Below, one piece after another: positions 1-13,389 of a stretch of DNA of 64,000 nt. Position numbers and translations under genes: made by a program. Origin of the DNA: JACCXG01 sp963834305 (lineage in GTDB: Bacteria > Acidobacteriota > Vicinamibacteria > Vicinamibacterales > 2-12-FULL-66-21); the NCBI GenBank assembly GCA_963834305.1, contig CAWIAX010000003.1, positions 2,108,001 through 2,172,000 on the forward strand, in the 5' to 3' direction. The notes under the pieces are model-generated. The model worked only from the letters and a program-made list of their open reading frames with translations. It ran no database searches and was not told the DNA's origin. Numbering within the stretch: the stretch's first letter is position 1; the number at the start of each line of letters is the position of its first letter.

Positions 1-1
1 G

Positions 2-934
2 CCGGAAATCCGCCGCATCCTCGCGCAGCTGCCGGTGCGCCGCCAGACCCTCTTCTTCAGCGCCACCATGCCCGGGCCCATCGCGGCGCTCGCCAGGGAC
101 ATGCTGAAGAACCCGGTCGCCATCCAGATTCAGCGGCAGTCGGCGCCCGCCTCGGGCATCACGCAGGCGGTCTATCCGGTGCCGCAGGACATCAAGTCGC
201 TGCTCATCGTGCACCTGCTGACCCGCAAGACGATGACCCAGGCGCTGATCTTCACGCGCACGAAGCACCGGGCGAACCGGCTCGCGGATCATCTCGTGCA
301 GGCGGGCATCCGCGCCGAGCGGATTCACGGCAATCGATCGCAGGCGCAGCGCACCGCGGCGCTGGCCGGCTTCAAGGCCGGCACGTTCCCGGTCCTGGTG
401 GCGACCGACATCGCGGCGCGCGGCATCGACGTCGACCAGCTCGGCCATGTCGTCAACTTCGACGTCCCGCAGGCGCCGGAGGACTACATCCACCGCGTCG
501 GCCGCACCGGCCGCGCCGAAGCCACGGGTGAAGCCTTCACCTTCGTCTCGCCGGAAGAGGAGAACGATCTGCGCGACATCGAGCGCGCGATCGGCAAGCG
601 CCTCCCGAGAGTGACGGTGCCCGACTTCGACTACTCGGCCAAGCCGAAGGCCAGGCTCGAGATCCCGCTGGCCCAGCGCATCGCCGAGATCCGGGCGCGC
701 AAGCGCGAAGAGCGGACGCGGGCAGAGCTCAATACCGCGCGCCGCTCCGCCGCGGCGCGGCGCCCCGGCGGCGCTCCGGCCAGGGAGTCGCGGCCACCGG
801 CAGGGCCGTCGCGCCACGGCCAGGGCGGCTCCCGGCCAGGCGGGCCCGGCGGCTTCGGCGCGCGCCGCGGTCAGGGCCGCGGCCCGGGTCGTGGCCCGGG
901 CGGATCCGGCCGCGGTCCGCACGGCGGGCGGTGA
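2..934 (+). CDS. DEAD-box RNA helicase, RhlE-like (5' partial)
   Basis: C-terminal about 310 residues of an ATP-dependent RNA helicase that remodels RNA or ribosome assembly intermediates in the cytoplasm; the first RecA lobe lies before the window. Visible are motif III (SAT, just after LFF), motif IV (ALIFTRTK), motif V (ATDIAARGID) and motif VI (HRVGRTGR), the whole second RecA lobe. After about residue 225 the protein becomes an Arg/Gly/Pro-rich disordered tail with many RG and GRG steps, as in RhlE and DbpA relatives that use basic tails to bind RNA. The reading frame is open from base 2, so any start inside the window is only apparent. It could equally be named DeaD/CsdA-like; the subfamily is not certain. 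Confidence 0.9.
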   Translation, partial: PEIRRILAQLPVRRQTLFFSATMPGPIAALARDMLKNPVAIQIQRQSAPASGITQAVYPVPQDIKSLLIVHLLTRKTMTQALIFTRTKHRANRLADHLVQAGIRAERIHGNRSQAQRTAALAGFKAGTFPVLVATDIAARGIDVDQLGHVVNFDVPQAPEDYIHRVGRTGRAEATGEAFTFVSPEEENDLRDIERAIGKRLPRVTVPDFDYSAKPKARLEIPLAQRIAEIRARKREERTRAELNTARRSAAARRPGGAPARESRPPAGPSRHGQGGSRPGGPGGFGARRGQGRGPGRGPGGSGRGPHGGR

Positions 935-1018
935 TTTAGCGGCGGCATCCCGGCGAACTCCTTGCACTGAAGGAGTCGCAAACCTGCGGCATGGTGCTGC
1001 AGAGCGGAGGAGTGCCCC

Positions 1019-1924
1019 ATGTCCACGGCCGAGTCAGGTCAGGCGTCTGCCCCTGTCGATCCGAAATCGCAAGGTCCCAAACCCGAGTATCCCCAGCCGG
1101 CCATCGATCCGCCGGGGTCGATCGCCGAGCTGGTCCCGAAGGCGGACCATGGGGAAGCCTCCTACGAGGGACTGGGCAGGCTCCGGGGTCGTGTCGCGCT
1201 CATCACCGGCGGTGACAGCGGGATTGGACGCGCCGTTGCGATCGCATACGCGCGCGAGGGAGCCGACGTACTCATCAGCTGCCTTCCCGAAGAGCTCGAC
1301 GACGCGGCCGACACCCGGGGATGGGTCGAAAAGGCCGGCCGCCGTGCCGTCGTGGCCCCCGGCGACATCCAGGACGAGCGCCACTGTGAAGCGCTGATCG
1401 CACGGGCGTTCGACGAGCTCGGCGGGCTCGACATCCTGGTGAACAACGCGGCGTTCCAGATGACCCACGAGAAGATCGAGGACTTCTCGACAGCCGAGTT
1501 CGATCGCACGTTCAGGACGAACGTGTATGCGATGTTCTGGCTCTGCCGCGCCGCGCTGCCGCGGATGAAGCCCGGCGGCGTGATCATCAACACCGCGTCG
1601 ATTCAGGGCTACGATCCCAGCCCCAGCCTGCTCGCCTACGCGCCGACCAAGGCGGCGATCATCAACTTCACCAAGGCGCTGTCGCCGATGGCCATGGAGA
1701 AAGGCGTCCGCGTCAACGCGGTGGCGCCGGGCCCGGTGTGGACGCCGCTCATTCCCTCGACGATGCCGGCGGAGCGGTTCAGGAAGTTCGGCCACGACAC
1801 GCAGCTCGAGCGGGCGGCGCAGCCGGTGGAGATCGCGCCGGTGTTCGTGTTCCTGGCGTCGAACGACGCGCGATACGTAACGGGCGAGGTCTACGGCATC
1901 ACGGGGGGCAAGACGCCGTTCTAG
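1019..1924 (+). CDS. SDR family oxidoreductase, general-stress (YhdF/YhxC-like) type
   Basis: NAD(P)-dependent short-chain dehydrogenase of 301 residues. A polar N-terminal extension of about 55 residues precedes the Rossmann fold, typical of the stress-induced YhdF/Gsp39 group. The cofactor glycine motif TGGDSGIG is at residues 63-70, NNAA at 142-145, the catalytic Ser near 194, and the YxxxK pair at Tyr207 and Lys211. The end VTGEVYGITGG is the standard SDR tail. The start is supported by a GGAGGAG ribosome site six bases before the ATG. It stands alone between the helicase and an opposing sugar dehydrogenase. The substrate cannot be read from the sequence; related enzymes are linked to osmotic and general stress. 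Confidence 0.88.
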   Translation: MSTAESGQASAPVDPKSQGPKPEYPQPAIDPPGSIAELVPKADHGEASYEGLGRLRGRVALITGGDSGIGRAVAIAYAREGADVLISCLPEELDDAADTRGWVEKAGRRAVVAPGDIQDERHCEALIARAFDELGGLDILVNNAAFQMTHEKIEDFSTAEFDRTFRTNVYAMFWLCRAALPRMKPGGVIINTASIQGYDPSPSLLAYAPTKAAIINFTKALSPMAMEKGVRVNAVAPGPVWTPLIPSTMPAERFRKFGHDTQLERAAQPVEIAPVFVFLASNDARYVTGEVYGITGGKTPF

Positions 1925-1957
1925 GCGCCCGCCCCCCGTGCAGTTCGAGCTGGGAGC

Positions 1958-3262
1958 CTACTGGCCGGGTGCGGTCTTCGCGGCCGGCTGCGCCGGTTCG
2001 ATCCGGACGATGCCGCCCGGGTTGGCGTCGATCGCCAGGTAGATGTTGCCATCCGTCCCCTGGCGCACGTCGCGCACGCGCAGCCGGGACTGCGTCATCA
2101 GCGTTTCGCGGCCGAGCAGTCCCCCCTTCTCGTTGAAGGCGATGCGGTGCAGGGCCATGCCCGACAGCGCACCGGCGAACATGTGTCCCTTCCACTGCGG
2201 GAACGCGTCGCCCGTGTAGAAGATCAGGCCCGACATGCCAATCGACGGCGCCCAGATCAGCTCGGGCTCTTCGATGCCCTCTTTCCACGGATGCGGGCTC
2301 ACCAGCCCGCCGTCCGGCGCATATTCGCGCCCGTACGCCGCGACCGGCCAGCCGTAGTTCTTGCCGGCCTGCACGATGTTCAGCTCGTCGCCTCCCTGTG
2401 GGCCGTGCTCGCTGTTCCAGAGCACGTCCGTGCCGGGCTGGAACGCCAGGCCCTGTGCATTGCGGTGGCCGTAGCTGAAGATCTCAGGCTTGTGCCCGGC
2501 CTTGCCGACGAACGGGTTGTCCGCCGGCACGGTGCCGTCGTCCTTCAACCGGAGGATCTTGCCGCCGTGGCTCGCGGTGTTCTGCGCGCGGTTGCGATCG
2601 CCGCGCTCGCCGATGGTCATGTAGAGCAGCCCGTCGCGCCCGAACGCCAGCTTCGAGCCGAAGTGCGGGTTGCCGGTGTTGCAGTTGTCGGCGACGAACA
2701 GGTCGCGGCCGTCGTCGAGCGCCTTGCCGTCGAAGCGGGCGCGGTACAGGGCGGTCGTCGCCCCCTTGTCGCACGGCTTCGAGTAGGTGAGGTAGAGGAA
2801 CTGGTTCTGCGCAAAGCCGGGGTGGGGCAGGACCTCGAGCAATCCGCCCTGGCCGGTCGCCCACACCTCCGGCACGCCGGACACCGGCTGCGGCTCGAGC
2901 TTGCGGTTGCGGACGACGCGGAGGCGCCCGGGTTTTTCGGTGACGAGCATGTCGCCGTTCGGCAGGAACGTCAGGCTCCACGGGTTGACGAGCCCGCCCA
3001 CGACCGGAGCCACGCGGTAGCGTGTGCCGCTCAGCTCGAACTCCTGCGCGGCGTCCGGGAAGGGAAGCGCCGGCACGCGCTGGAAGCTGCCCGGCACGTT
3101 CTGGCGTCCGCCTCCGGGCGGCCCGGCCATCCGGCCTCCCTGGGCGGGTGTCTGCGGCGCGCCAGCGGGCGGTGCGCCGGCGGGCGGCTGTTGCGCAAAG
3201 GTGGTGATAGCAGCCAGGGCGACGGCGGCGGCCGTCGCGACCCAGCGGGTGGGCGTCTTCAT
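1958..3262 (-). CDS. Secreted PQQ-dependent sugar dehydrogenase (GSDH/YliI-like)
   Basis: Predicted periplasmic soluble aldose or sorbosone dehydrogenase with a six-bladed beta-propeller holding pyrroloquinoline quinone and calcium. A signal peptide occupies roughly residues 1-24 and ends at an Ala-rich segment before AQQPP. A Pro/Gly/Ala-rich linker follows to about residue 60, then the propeller with family landmarks LVNPWSLTFLPNGDMLV, GLLYMTIGERGDRN, HRNAQGLAFQP and WNSEHGPQGGDELN. Total 434 residues, slightly above the usual 370-400 because of the linker. Another ATG lies six codons upstream (3280), but the hydrophobic leader reads best from 3262. No PQQ biosynthesis gene is in the window, so cofactor supply must come from elsewhere. 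Confidence 0.87.
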   Translation of the reverse strand: MKTPTRWVATAAAVALAAITTFAQQPPAGAPPAGAPQTPAQGGRMAGPPGGGRQNVPGSFQRVPALPFPDAAQEFELSGTRYRVAPVVGGLVNPWSLTFLPNGDMLVTEKPGRLRVVRNRKLEPQPVSGVPEVWATGQGGLLEVLPHPGFAQNQFLYLTYSKPCDKGATTALYRARFDGKALDDGRDLFVADNCNTGNPHFGSKLAFGRDGLLYMTIGERGDRNRAQNTASHGGKILRLKDDGTVPADNPFVGKAGHKPEIFSYGHRNAQGLAFQPGTDVLWNSEHGPQGGDELNIVQAGKNYGWPVAAYGREYAPDGGLVSPHPWKEGIEEPELIWAPSIGMSGLIFYTGDAFPQWKGHMFAGALSGMALHRIAFNEKGGLLGRETLMTQSRLRVRDVRQGTDGNIYLAIDANPGGIVRIEPAQPAAKTAPGQ

Positions 3263-3309
3263 CGTGTGACTTTTCTCCATCTACAGATCATATGCGGGGC
3301 CGCGCCAGC

Positions 3310-3813
3310 CTACCGCAACTCGAGCAGTCGCCGCCTGGTGATCTTCGCCTGCTCGGCGGCGGCGATGGCGAGCTCGGTGTGCAGGTCGTTGGGCAGTCTC
3401 GAGCGCAGCAGCTCGAGCATGGCGGCGGCGGACCGGCCCGTGGCGCACACGATGAAGATGAAGCCGAACTTCGCCTGGTAGAGCCGGTTGCCGTCGAGCA
3501 GGCCGGCGAGGACATCGTCCGGCGCATCGTTCACCCCTGCCTGCTCGCGCGCCGAGAGGTGACGCGTCGCCGCGAACCGGCGTTCGAGCGCGTCACGATC
3601 GCCAATTTGTGGATGGTGGCTGAAGGCTTCGCGCCAGTCATCGGGCGACAGGTCGAACCAGATGCTCGCGGCGGCTTGCTGCAGCGCCTCGCTGGAGCCG
3701 AACGGCCGGCGTTCGAGCATGCGCGAGACCCACCGGGTGGATCCGCAGCAGCCGCTGAGCAGCCTGGCGGCGTCGTCCGGCGCCGCCCGATCAAGCCGCT
3801 GCCACGGTTCCAT
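3310..3813 (-). CDS. uraD: 2-oxo-4-hydroxy-4-carboxy-5-ureidoimidazoline (OHCU) decarboxylase
   Basis: Third enzyme of the urate pathway: it decarboxylates OHCU stereospecifically to S-allantoin. The 167-residue all-helical protein shows the family signature HHPQIG at residues 66-71, with His67 matching the known catalytic His, and the conserved block YQAKFGFIFIVCATGRS at 112-128. The start MEPWQRLD lies inside the end of the allantoicase gene (23-base overlap), which points to translational coupling. Together with the neighbouring uox, hiuH, alc and allB it closes the urate to ureidoglycolate route. Confidence is high because both the motif and the context agree. Confidence 0.93.
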   Translation of the reverse strand: MEPWQRLDRAAPDDAARLLSGCCGSTRWVSRMLERRPFGSSEALQQAAASIWFDLSPDDWREAFSHHPQIGDRDALERRFAATRHLSAREQAGVNDAPDDVLAGLLDGNRLYQAKFGFIFIVCATGRSAAAMLELLRSRLPNDLHTELAIAAAEQAKITRRRLLELR

Positions 3814-4816
3814 GCACGCGCAGCCGGCTGATGCCGCCGTCGGGGAAGATGTTGAGCCGGACGTGGGAGACCGGCCCGATCCCCGGCAGGCCGCGTGTGA
3901 AGACATGGCGGTGGTGTGCTGTCAGCTTCGACTGCGGCAACAGTTCCCGCCAGGTCGCTGCGGCCAGCGCCTCGAGCGGCGCCCCTGGCGCGAAGCACCC
4001 GTCGAGCGAGGCGCGGTCGGGATAGTTGCCCTTGAAATGGCTGGTGTCGATCTCGACGCGCGTCACGGTTCCCGGGGCGCCGAGGCGGACGATCGCCCAG
4101 TCGTGGCCGGCGCCGCGGCGCCGCCGCGTCTCCCAGCCATCTCCCATGTTGGCGGCACGGCCGGGCATGATCAGGTTGTCCTTCCCGCCGAAGTGCATGT
4201 CGCTTGCGCCAAGCACCAGCCCTCCCCGGGTGATCGACGCCAGGTCCACCGGCTGGCCTTTCCGTCGGATCGCCTCCCAGTCGATCTCCGCCTCGCCGTA
4301 GGCGCGGAACCGCGCGACCCCGCCGTCGGGATAGATGTTCAGCCGCAGGTGCGTCCACGGCGTCGCGGAAGCGGCCCGGTCGGTGGCGAAGTAGTTGTGC
4401 CCGTCGCCCCGCAGCGCCACCCGCGGCACGATGGAGACCCAGCGGCCGCCCTCCGCCGCGGCCAGGGCTTTCGTCACGCCCTTGGTGGTGTCGAGGGCCT
4501 CGACGGAACAGTGGGACGGGTAGTTGCCGGTGAAGAAGCGGGTGTCCACGTCGACGCCGTGGACGCGCCCGCGCATGCCCAGCTGCACCACGCACCAGTC
4601 GTGCCCCGGGGTCCGCTTCCGCCTCGACTCCCAGCCGTCCATCCACTTGCCGCGGCTGGTGAACCGGCCGGGAATGAAGATCGGGTCGGCGGGCTTGACG
4701 AGGTTCGCGCGCGGGGCGAAGAAGTCGTCGCTGGCGGCGAGCGCGCGGCCTCCGACGCGCAGCGACGCGAGGTCGGCCAGGGCGGTGAAAGACGGGGTGC
4801 TATGATCGTCGCCCAT
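3791..4816 (-). CDS. alc: Allantoicase
   Basis: Hydrolyses allantoate to ureidoglycolate and urea. The 341-residue protein is the expected tandem of two homologous beta-sandwich halves: one around FFAPRANLVKPADPIF and GHDWCVVQLG with DVDTRFFTGNYP, the second around LGASDMHFGGKDNLIM, GHDWAIVRLG and EIDTSHFKGNYP. The near-identical GHDW and FxGNYP pairs mark the internal duplication. I prefer the start MGDDHSTP at 4816; a second in-frame ATG lies at 4846, which would share the CATG palindrome with the divergent uox start. The gene is followed by uraD with a 23-base overlap and is divergent from uox. Confidence 0.93.
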   Translation of the reverse strand: MGDDHSTPSFTALADLASLRVGGRALAASDDFFAPRANLVKPADPIFIPGRFTSRGKWMDGWESRRKRTPGHDWCVVQLGMRGRVHGVDVDTRFFTGNYPSHCSVEALDTTKGVTKALAAAEGGRWVSIVPRVALRGDGHNYFATDRAASATPWTHLRLNIYPDGGVARFRAYGEAEIDWEAIRRKGQPVDLASITRGGLVLGASDMHFGGKDNLIMPGRAANMGDGWETRRRRGAGHDWAIVRLGAPGTVTRVEIDTSHFKGNYPDRASLDGCFAPGAPLEALAAATWRELLPQSKLTAHHRHVFTRGLPGIGPVSHVRLNIFPDGGISRLRVHGTVAAA

Positions 4817-4844
4817 TCGGCTCACCGGCTCCGCGGAGTGTTCC

Positions 4845-5678
4845 ATGATCGCTCAGTCGTCCTACGGGAAATCGCGGGTCCGGCTCGTGCAGCTCCTGCG
4901 TCGCGGCGATCGCCACGACCTGCGTGACCTCACGGTGTCGATCCGCTTCGAGGGGGCGTTCGACGAGTCGTACACCGACGGCGACAACCGCGCCGTGCTG
5001 CCCACCGACACGATGAAGAACACGGTCTACGCGCTCGCCGCCCGCGACCGCGTGGCGCACCCGGAAACGTTCGGCCTGGCGCTCGCCGACCATTTCCTGT
5101 CGCGGCATCCCCTGCTTCGCCGCGTCCGGGTGGACCTGACCGAGCACCTGTGGCGGCGGATCGCCCGCGGCGAGCGCGAGCACGGCCACGCGTTCGTGCA
5201 GGCCGGCGCCGAAACGCGCACCGCCGCCGTCAACGCCCACCGCCGCCGCACCACCGTCAGCGCCGGCGTGGCCGACCTGATGATTCTCAAGTCGGCGGGC
5301 TCCGCCTTTGCCGGCTTCCTGCGCGACGAGTTCACCACGCTCGCCGACACCCGCGACCGCCTCTTCGCCACCGCAATGACCGCGAGCTGGCGCTACGCCG
5401 CGGCCGACATCGACTTCGCGTCAGCGTGGCGCGGCGTCCGCGCCACGCTGCTCGACGTCTTTGCCGAACATCCCAGCGAGTCGGTCCAGCACACGCTCCA
5501 TGCGATGGGCCAGGCGGTGCTCGATACCCACGCCGACGTCGCCGCCATCCATCTCGTGATGCCCAACAAGCACCACCTGCCGGTCGACCTGTCGCGCTTC
5601 GGCCTCGAGAACCGCAACGAGATCTTCGTGGCCACCGAGGAGCCGTATGGCCTCATCGAAGCCACGCTGGTGCGGTAG
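4845..5678 (+). CDS. uox: Urate oxidase (uricase)
   Basis: Cofactor-free oxidation of urate to 5-hydroxyisourate. The 277-residue length is about usual for bacterial uricases. Catalytic Lys9 (SYGKSRVRL) and Thr54 (LPTDTMKNTVYAL) are present, as is the C-terminal signature near DLSRFGLENRNEIF followed by EEPYG. The two T-fold halves are complete. The start ATG is only 28 bases from the start of the divergent allantoicase, so promoters for the two arms must sit inside each other's coding regions; a TATGAT box at 4801-4806, without a good -35, is the only candidate I see for uox. It is the first gene of the uox-allB-hiuH arm. Confidence 0.95.
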   Translation: MIAQSSYGKSRVRLVQLLRRGDRHDLRDLTVSIRFEGAFDESYTDGDNRAVLPTDTMKNTVYALAARDRVAHPETFGLALADHFLSRHPLLRRVRVDLTEHLWRRIARGEREHGHAFVQAGAETRTAAVNAHRRRTTVSAGVADLMILKSAGSAFAGFLRDEFTTLADTRDRLFATAMTASWRYAAADIDFASAWRGVRATLLDVFAEHPSESVQHTLHAMGQAVLDTHADVAAIHLVMPNKHHLPVDLSRFGLENRNEIFVATEEPYGLIEATLVR

Positions 5679-5723
5679 TCCGGCGAGTATAGTAGCGCGC
5701 CTCAGCCTGTGAAATCCGGCGGC

Positions 5724-7109
5724 ATGCCCCTGCTCTCCATCCGCGGCGAACGCATCGTGATGCCGGACGGGGTCCGTCCGGCGACCATCCACGTTCGCGA
5801 CGGCCGGATTGCCGCGGTCGGGGCCTACGGCGAGCGGCCCGCCGGCGTGCCGGAGCTCGACGCCGGCCGGCTGGTGGTGTCGCCCGGCGTTGTCGATAGT
5901 CACGTCCACATCAACGATCCTGGCCGCGCCGACTGGGAGGGCGTGGAGTCGGCGACGCGCGCGGCCGCCGCCGGCGGCATCACGACGCTCGTGGACATGC
6001 CGCTCAACAGCATTCCCGCCACGACGACGGTGGCGGGGCTCGAGGCGAAGGTGGACGCCACGCGCGGGCGGATGCGGGTCGATCTGGCGTTCTGGGGCGG
6101 CGTCGTCCCCGGCAACGCCGGGGACCTTGCCGCGCTCGCAGAGGCGGGCGTGCTGGGATACAAGTGCTTCCTGTCGCCGTCGGGGGTCGATGAGTTCGAG
6201 CACGTCGCGGAGGCCGACCTGCGCCGGGCGCTCCCGATCGTCGCGGCGGCCGGCCTGCCGCTGCTCGTGCATGCGGAGCTGCCCTCGCACCTGCTGGAGC
6301 CCGGCCCGCTCGACGACCCCCGGGAGTACTCGACGTGGCTGCGCAGCCGTCCCGCCGGGAGCGAAGAGGCCGCCGTCGCGCTCCTCATCCGCCTGGCGCG
6401 CGAATACGGCGTTCGGATCCACGTCGTGCACCTGTCGTCTGGCGCCGCGCTGGCCGATCTGGAAGCGGCGCGGACCGCGGGCGTGCCGGTCACCGTCGAG
6501 ACCTGCCCGCACTACTTGACGTTCGCGGCGGAGGAGATCCCCGACGGCGCCACGGCATTCAAGTGCGCCCCGCCGATTCGCGAGCATGTGCACCGCGAGC
6601 GGCTGTGGCAGGCGCTGGAGCGCGGCGAGATCGATCTCGTGGCCTCGGATCATTCGCCGGCCCCGCCGGCGATGAAGGCAATGACGCGGGCGGGGGAGGG
6701 GGATTTCCTGCGAGCCTGGGGAGGCATCGCGTCGCTGCAGCTGAGCCTGGCAGCCGTCTGGTCGGGTGCGGCGGCAAGGGGCTGCACGATCGAAGACCTC
6801 GCCCGCTGGATGTCGGCGGCGCCCGCACGGCTTGCCGGTCTGGCGGATTGTAAGGGTTCGATCCTCGCCGGGCGGGATGCCGACCTCATCTTCTGGGATC
6901 CCGACGCGGAAGCGGTCGTGGACGAGCACGCCCTGCACCACCGTCATCCGATGACGCCGTATGCCGGACGCACGGTGCGGGGCCGCGTCCACACTACGCT
7001 GCTGCGCGGCGAAGCGGTCTACCACGAGGGCCGCTTTCCCGCCGGGCCGGCCGGGCGCCACATCCTCCGGCAGCGCCGCACGCCGGGTGCTACGATTCCA
7101 GCGTTGTGA
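5724..7109 (+). CDS. allB: Allantoinase
   Basis: Cyclic amidohydrolase that opens allantoin to allantoate. The 461-residue TIM-barrel enzyme carries the metal site DSHVHIND near residue 58, the probably carboxylated Lys in GYKCFLSPSG, metal His residues in LLVHAELP and IHVVHLSSG, and the Asp of ASDHSPAP. The end of the barrel is followed by the usual small beta-sandwich (ADLIFWDPDAE). A GTG 15 bases upstream (5709) is an alternative start. Thirty to forty-five bases separate it from uox, and a TATAGT box occurs at 5688-5693. Its stop overlaps the GTG start of hiuH by four bases, so the two are translationally coupled. Confidence 0.94.
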   Translation: MPLLSIRGERIVMPDGVRPATIHVRDGRIAAVGAYGERPAGVPELDAGRLVVSPGVVDSHVHINDPGRADWEGVESATRAAAAGGITTLVDMPLNSIPATTTVAGLEAKVDATRGRMRVDLAFWGGVVPGNAGDLAALAEAGVLGYKCFLSPSGVDEFEHVAEADLRRALPIVAAAGLPLLVHAELPSHLLEPGPLDDPREYSTWLRSRPAGSEEAAVALLIRLAREYGVRIHVVHLSSGAALADLEAARTAGVPVTVETCPHYLTFAAEEIPDGATAFKCAPPIREHVHRERLWQALERGEIDLVASDHSPAPPAMKAMTRAGEGDFLRAWGGIASLQLSLAAVWSGAAARGCTIEDLARWMSAAPARLAGLADCKGSILAGRDADLIFWDPDAEAVVDEHALHHRHPMTPYAGRTVRGRVHTTLLRGEAVYHEGRFPAGPAGRHILRQRRTPGATIPAL

Positions 7110-7450
7110 GCGCCATAACCACGCATGTCCTCGATACCGCCCGCGGCCGCCCCGCGGCCGGCGTCCGCATCTTTCTGGAGCGTGCGTGCGATGGCGGGGC
7201 GTGGGAGGCTGTCGGACAGGGCTCGACGGATGCCGACGGCCGTCTGCGGACGCTGCTGGCGGACGCGACGCCGGCCGTCCCGGGAATCTACCGGCTGACC
7301 TTCGAAACCCGCGCCTATTTCACCGCGCAGGACGTTCCGTCGTTCTATCCGTCCGTGACCGTCACGTTCGACGTGCCGGCCGGCGACGGTCACCTGCACG
7401 TGCCGCTCCTGATCAGTCCCTTCGGCTACACCACCTACCGGGGATCCTGA
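7106..7450 (+). CDS. hiuH: 5-hydroxyisourate hydrolase (transthyretin-like)
   Basis: Second enzyme of the urate pathway: it hydrolyses 5-hydroxyisourate to OHCU. The 114-residue transthyretin-fold protein starts with ITTHVLDTARGRPA, containing the catalytic His of the family's HVLD motif, and ends in the diagnostic C-terminal tetrapeptide YRGS. The GTG start sits in a GTGA overlap with the allantoinase stop. There is no secretion signal, so it acts in the cytoplasm like its partners. With uox, uraD, allB and alc it forms a complete set of five; the next step (ureidoglycolate) has no gene here. Confidence 0.95.
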   Translation: MSAITTHVLDTARGRPAAGVRIFLERACDGGAWEAVGQGSTDADGRLRTLLADATPAVPGIYRLTFETRAYFTAQDVPSFYPSVTVTFDVPAGDGHLHVPLLISPFGYTTYRGS

Positions 7451-7490
7451 CGGCGGCGCGTCTGCCGGGGCGGCCGCGCGGCGCCGCTGT

Positions 7491-11771
<4,281 letters not shown>

Positions 11772-11784
11772 GGACGCGGCCGTG

Positions 11785-13332
11785 TCACCGCGCCCGGGGC
11801 CGCAGGTCGAAGGCGGCCATTTCGGTGGCATTCCGCACCAGCAGGATGCCGTCGCTCATGGCCGGGTGGTTCCAGCTCTTGCCGTCGAGCGCGGGAGACG
11901 TCGCCAGCTCCTGATGGCGCTCCGGCGTGGCGCGCACGAGCGCCAGCTCGCCGCTCTCGGTCAGCACGATCACGTGGCCGCTGGCGAGGAGCACCTGGCC
12001 GTAGCCGTAGCGCCCGCCTTTCCACTTGAGCTCGCCGGTGCCGGCGTCGAGGCAGGCCAGGATCGACTCGTCCAGCCCGTAGATGAACCCGTCGTGCAGC
12101 ACCGAGCTCGTGAACTGGTTCTTCATCCGGATGTTGCGCCACACCTCGCGGACGTCCCATCCGCGCGCCGACGGCGTCAGCTGGATCACGGCGGCGCCGG
12201 TGCCGTAGCCGGTCGACACGAACAGGCGGTCGGGGCCGACGAGGAGCGGCTGCGAGGCGTTGACGTCGAAGTTCGTCTTCCAGGGATATTCCCAGAGGAG
12301 CTCGCCGCGGTCGGGTGTCAGGCCCACCAGGCGCGCGGCGCTGAACACGACGATCTGGCGGACGCCGGCAATCGTCGCCAGCATCGGCGCGGAGTAGGCC
12401 TGCTGGTCGTCGAGCGCCGACCACACGCGGCGCCCGGTGTGTCGATCGTAGGCGACCACCGACCGGCCGTTGCCGCCGCCGGGCAGGACCACGACGGTAT
12501 CGTCCACGACGAGTGGCGCCGCGGCCATCCCCCACGCCAGGTTGGCCGCGCCGGCGTCCTCGAGGATGTTCGTCCGCCACAGCACGCGGCCGCTCACGGC
12601 GTCGAGCGCGCGCAGCTCGCCGGTGCCGCCGAGCGCATAGACGCGGCCGTCGGCCCATGTCGGCGTGGCGCGCGGGCCATCGCCGCCCATCCGCTCGCGG
12701 AACGCCGCGTTCCAGCCGTTCGTCCAGAGCTCGCGCCCGCTGGCGACGTCGTAGGCCGCAACGACTTCCTGGTCGCGGCGCTGCTCGATGGTGTAGGCGC
12801 GTCCCTTCGCCACGACGAACGATGCATAGCCGCCGCCCACGGGCTGCTTCCACACCGGGGTGAGGCCGCCCGCCGGCCAGTCGGTGCGGATCGGCTGCTG
12901 CTCGTAGTGACCGGCCCGCCCCGGGCCGCGGAACTCCGTCCAGTACTCCGAGCCGCGCGGCGCACCGGCCTCTGGCGCCGGCGCGCCGGCCGCGGCTTCA
13001 GCCGCCGCGGCAGGTGCGGCCGCCTCCCCCGGCGCGGTCCCCGCCGGCACCCCCGCAGACGACGTGGCGTTCGCCACCGGCGCGGAGACCACGTCCGCCG
13101 CCGCCGCGGCAGGAATCGCGAGGGGAACCGCCGCGGTGGCCGCCTGCGCCCGCTGCGCCTCGCGATGCCGCGCCAGCGCGTCGGCGTGCTTGTCGGGTGG
13201 CGTGGCGAAACGCAGGTGCGCCGACCCGCCGCCGTCGAGCACGATCCGGCCCCCCGCCAGGTAGATCACCCCGCCAGCCACCACGAGCACGCCGAGGCCG
13301 ACCGCGGCGGCCTTCCCGAGTGTCTTGAGCAT
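11785..13332 (-). CDS. PQQ-like beta-propeller repeat protein, membrane-anchored
   Basis: 515-residue protein with one N-terminal membrane segment (about residues 6-28) and a long Ala-rich linker to about residue 130, then a WD40/PQQ-type propeller built from repeats such as GRELWTNGWN, GELRALDAVSGRVLWRTN and SVVAYDRHTGRRVWS. Proteins of this kind resemble BamB and quinoprotein dehydrogenases in fold, but I do not see a clear catalytic or disulfide signature, so an enzyme activity should not be assumed; a periplasmic scaffold role is as likely. The start at 13332 places the hydrophobic stretch at the N-terminus. Head-to-tail with lhr (13 bases) and with the upstream BNR propeller gene. Confidence 0.75.
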   Translation of the reverse strand: MLKTLGKAAAVGLGVLVVAGGVIYLAGGRIVLDGGGSAHLRFATPPDKHADALARHREAQRAQAATAAVPLAIPAAAAADVVSAPVANATSSAGVPAGTAPGEAAAPAAAAEAAAGAPAPEAGAPRGSEYWTEFRGPGRAGHYEQQPIRTDWPAGGLTPVWKQPVGGGYASFVVAKGRAYTIEQRRDQEVVAAYDVASGRELWTNGWNAAFRERMGGDGPRATPTWADGRVYALGGTGELRALDAVSGRVLWRTNILEDAGAANLAWGMAAAPLVVDDTVVVLPGGGNGRSVVAYDRHTGRRVWSALDDQQAYSAPMLATIAGVRQIVVFSAARLVGLTPDRGELLWEYPWKTNFDVNASQPLLVGPDRLFVSTGYGTGAAVIQLTPSARGWDVREVWRNIRMKNQFTSSVLHDGFIYGLDESILACLDAGTGELKWKGGRYGYGQVLLASGHVIVLTESGELALVRATPERHQELATSPALDGKSWNHPAMSDGILLVRNATEMAAFDLRPRAR

Positions 13333-13389
13333 ATGAACGATTCTGGCACGGACGGCGGCGGACCTGCCGCCGCCCGCGGAAGACACCCG

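Noticed and set aside
2147..3481. 444-residue plus-strand frame over the sugar dehydrogenase
   Set aside because: Antisense shadow of a well-recognised gene with no domain; the minus-strand gene has a signal peptide and family motifs.
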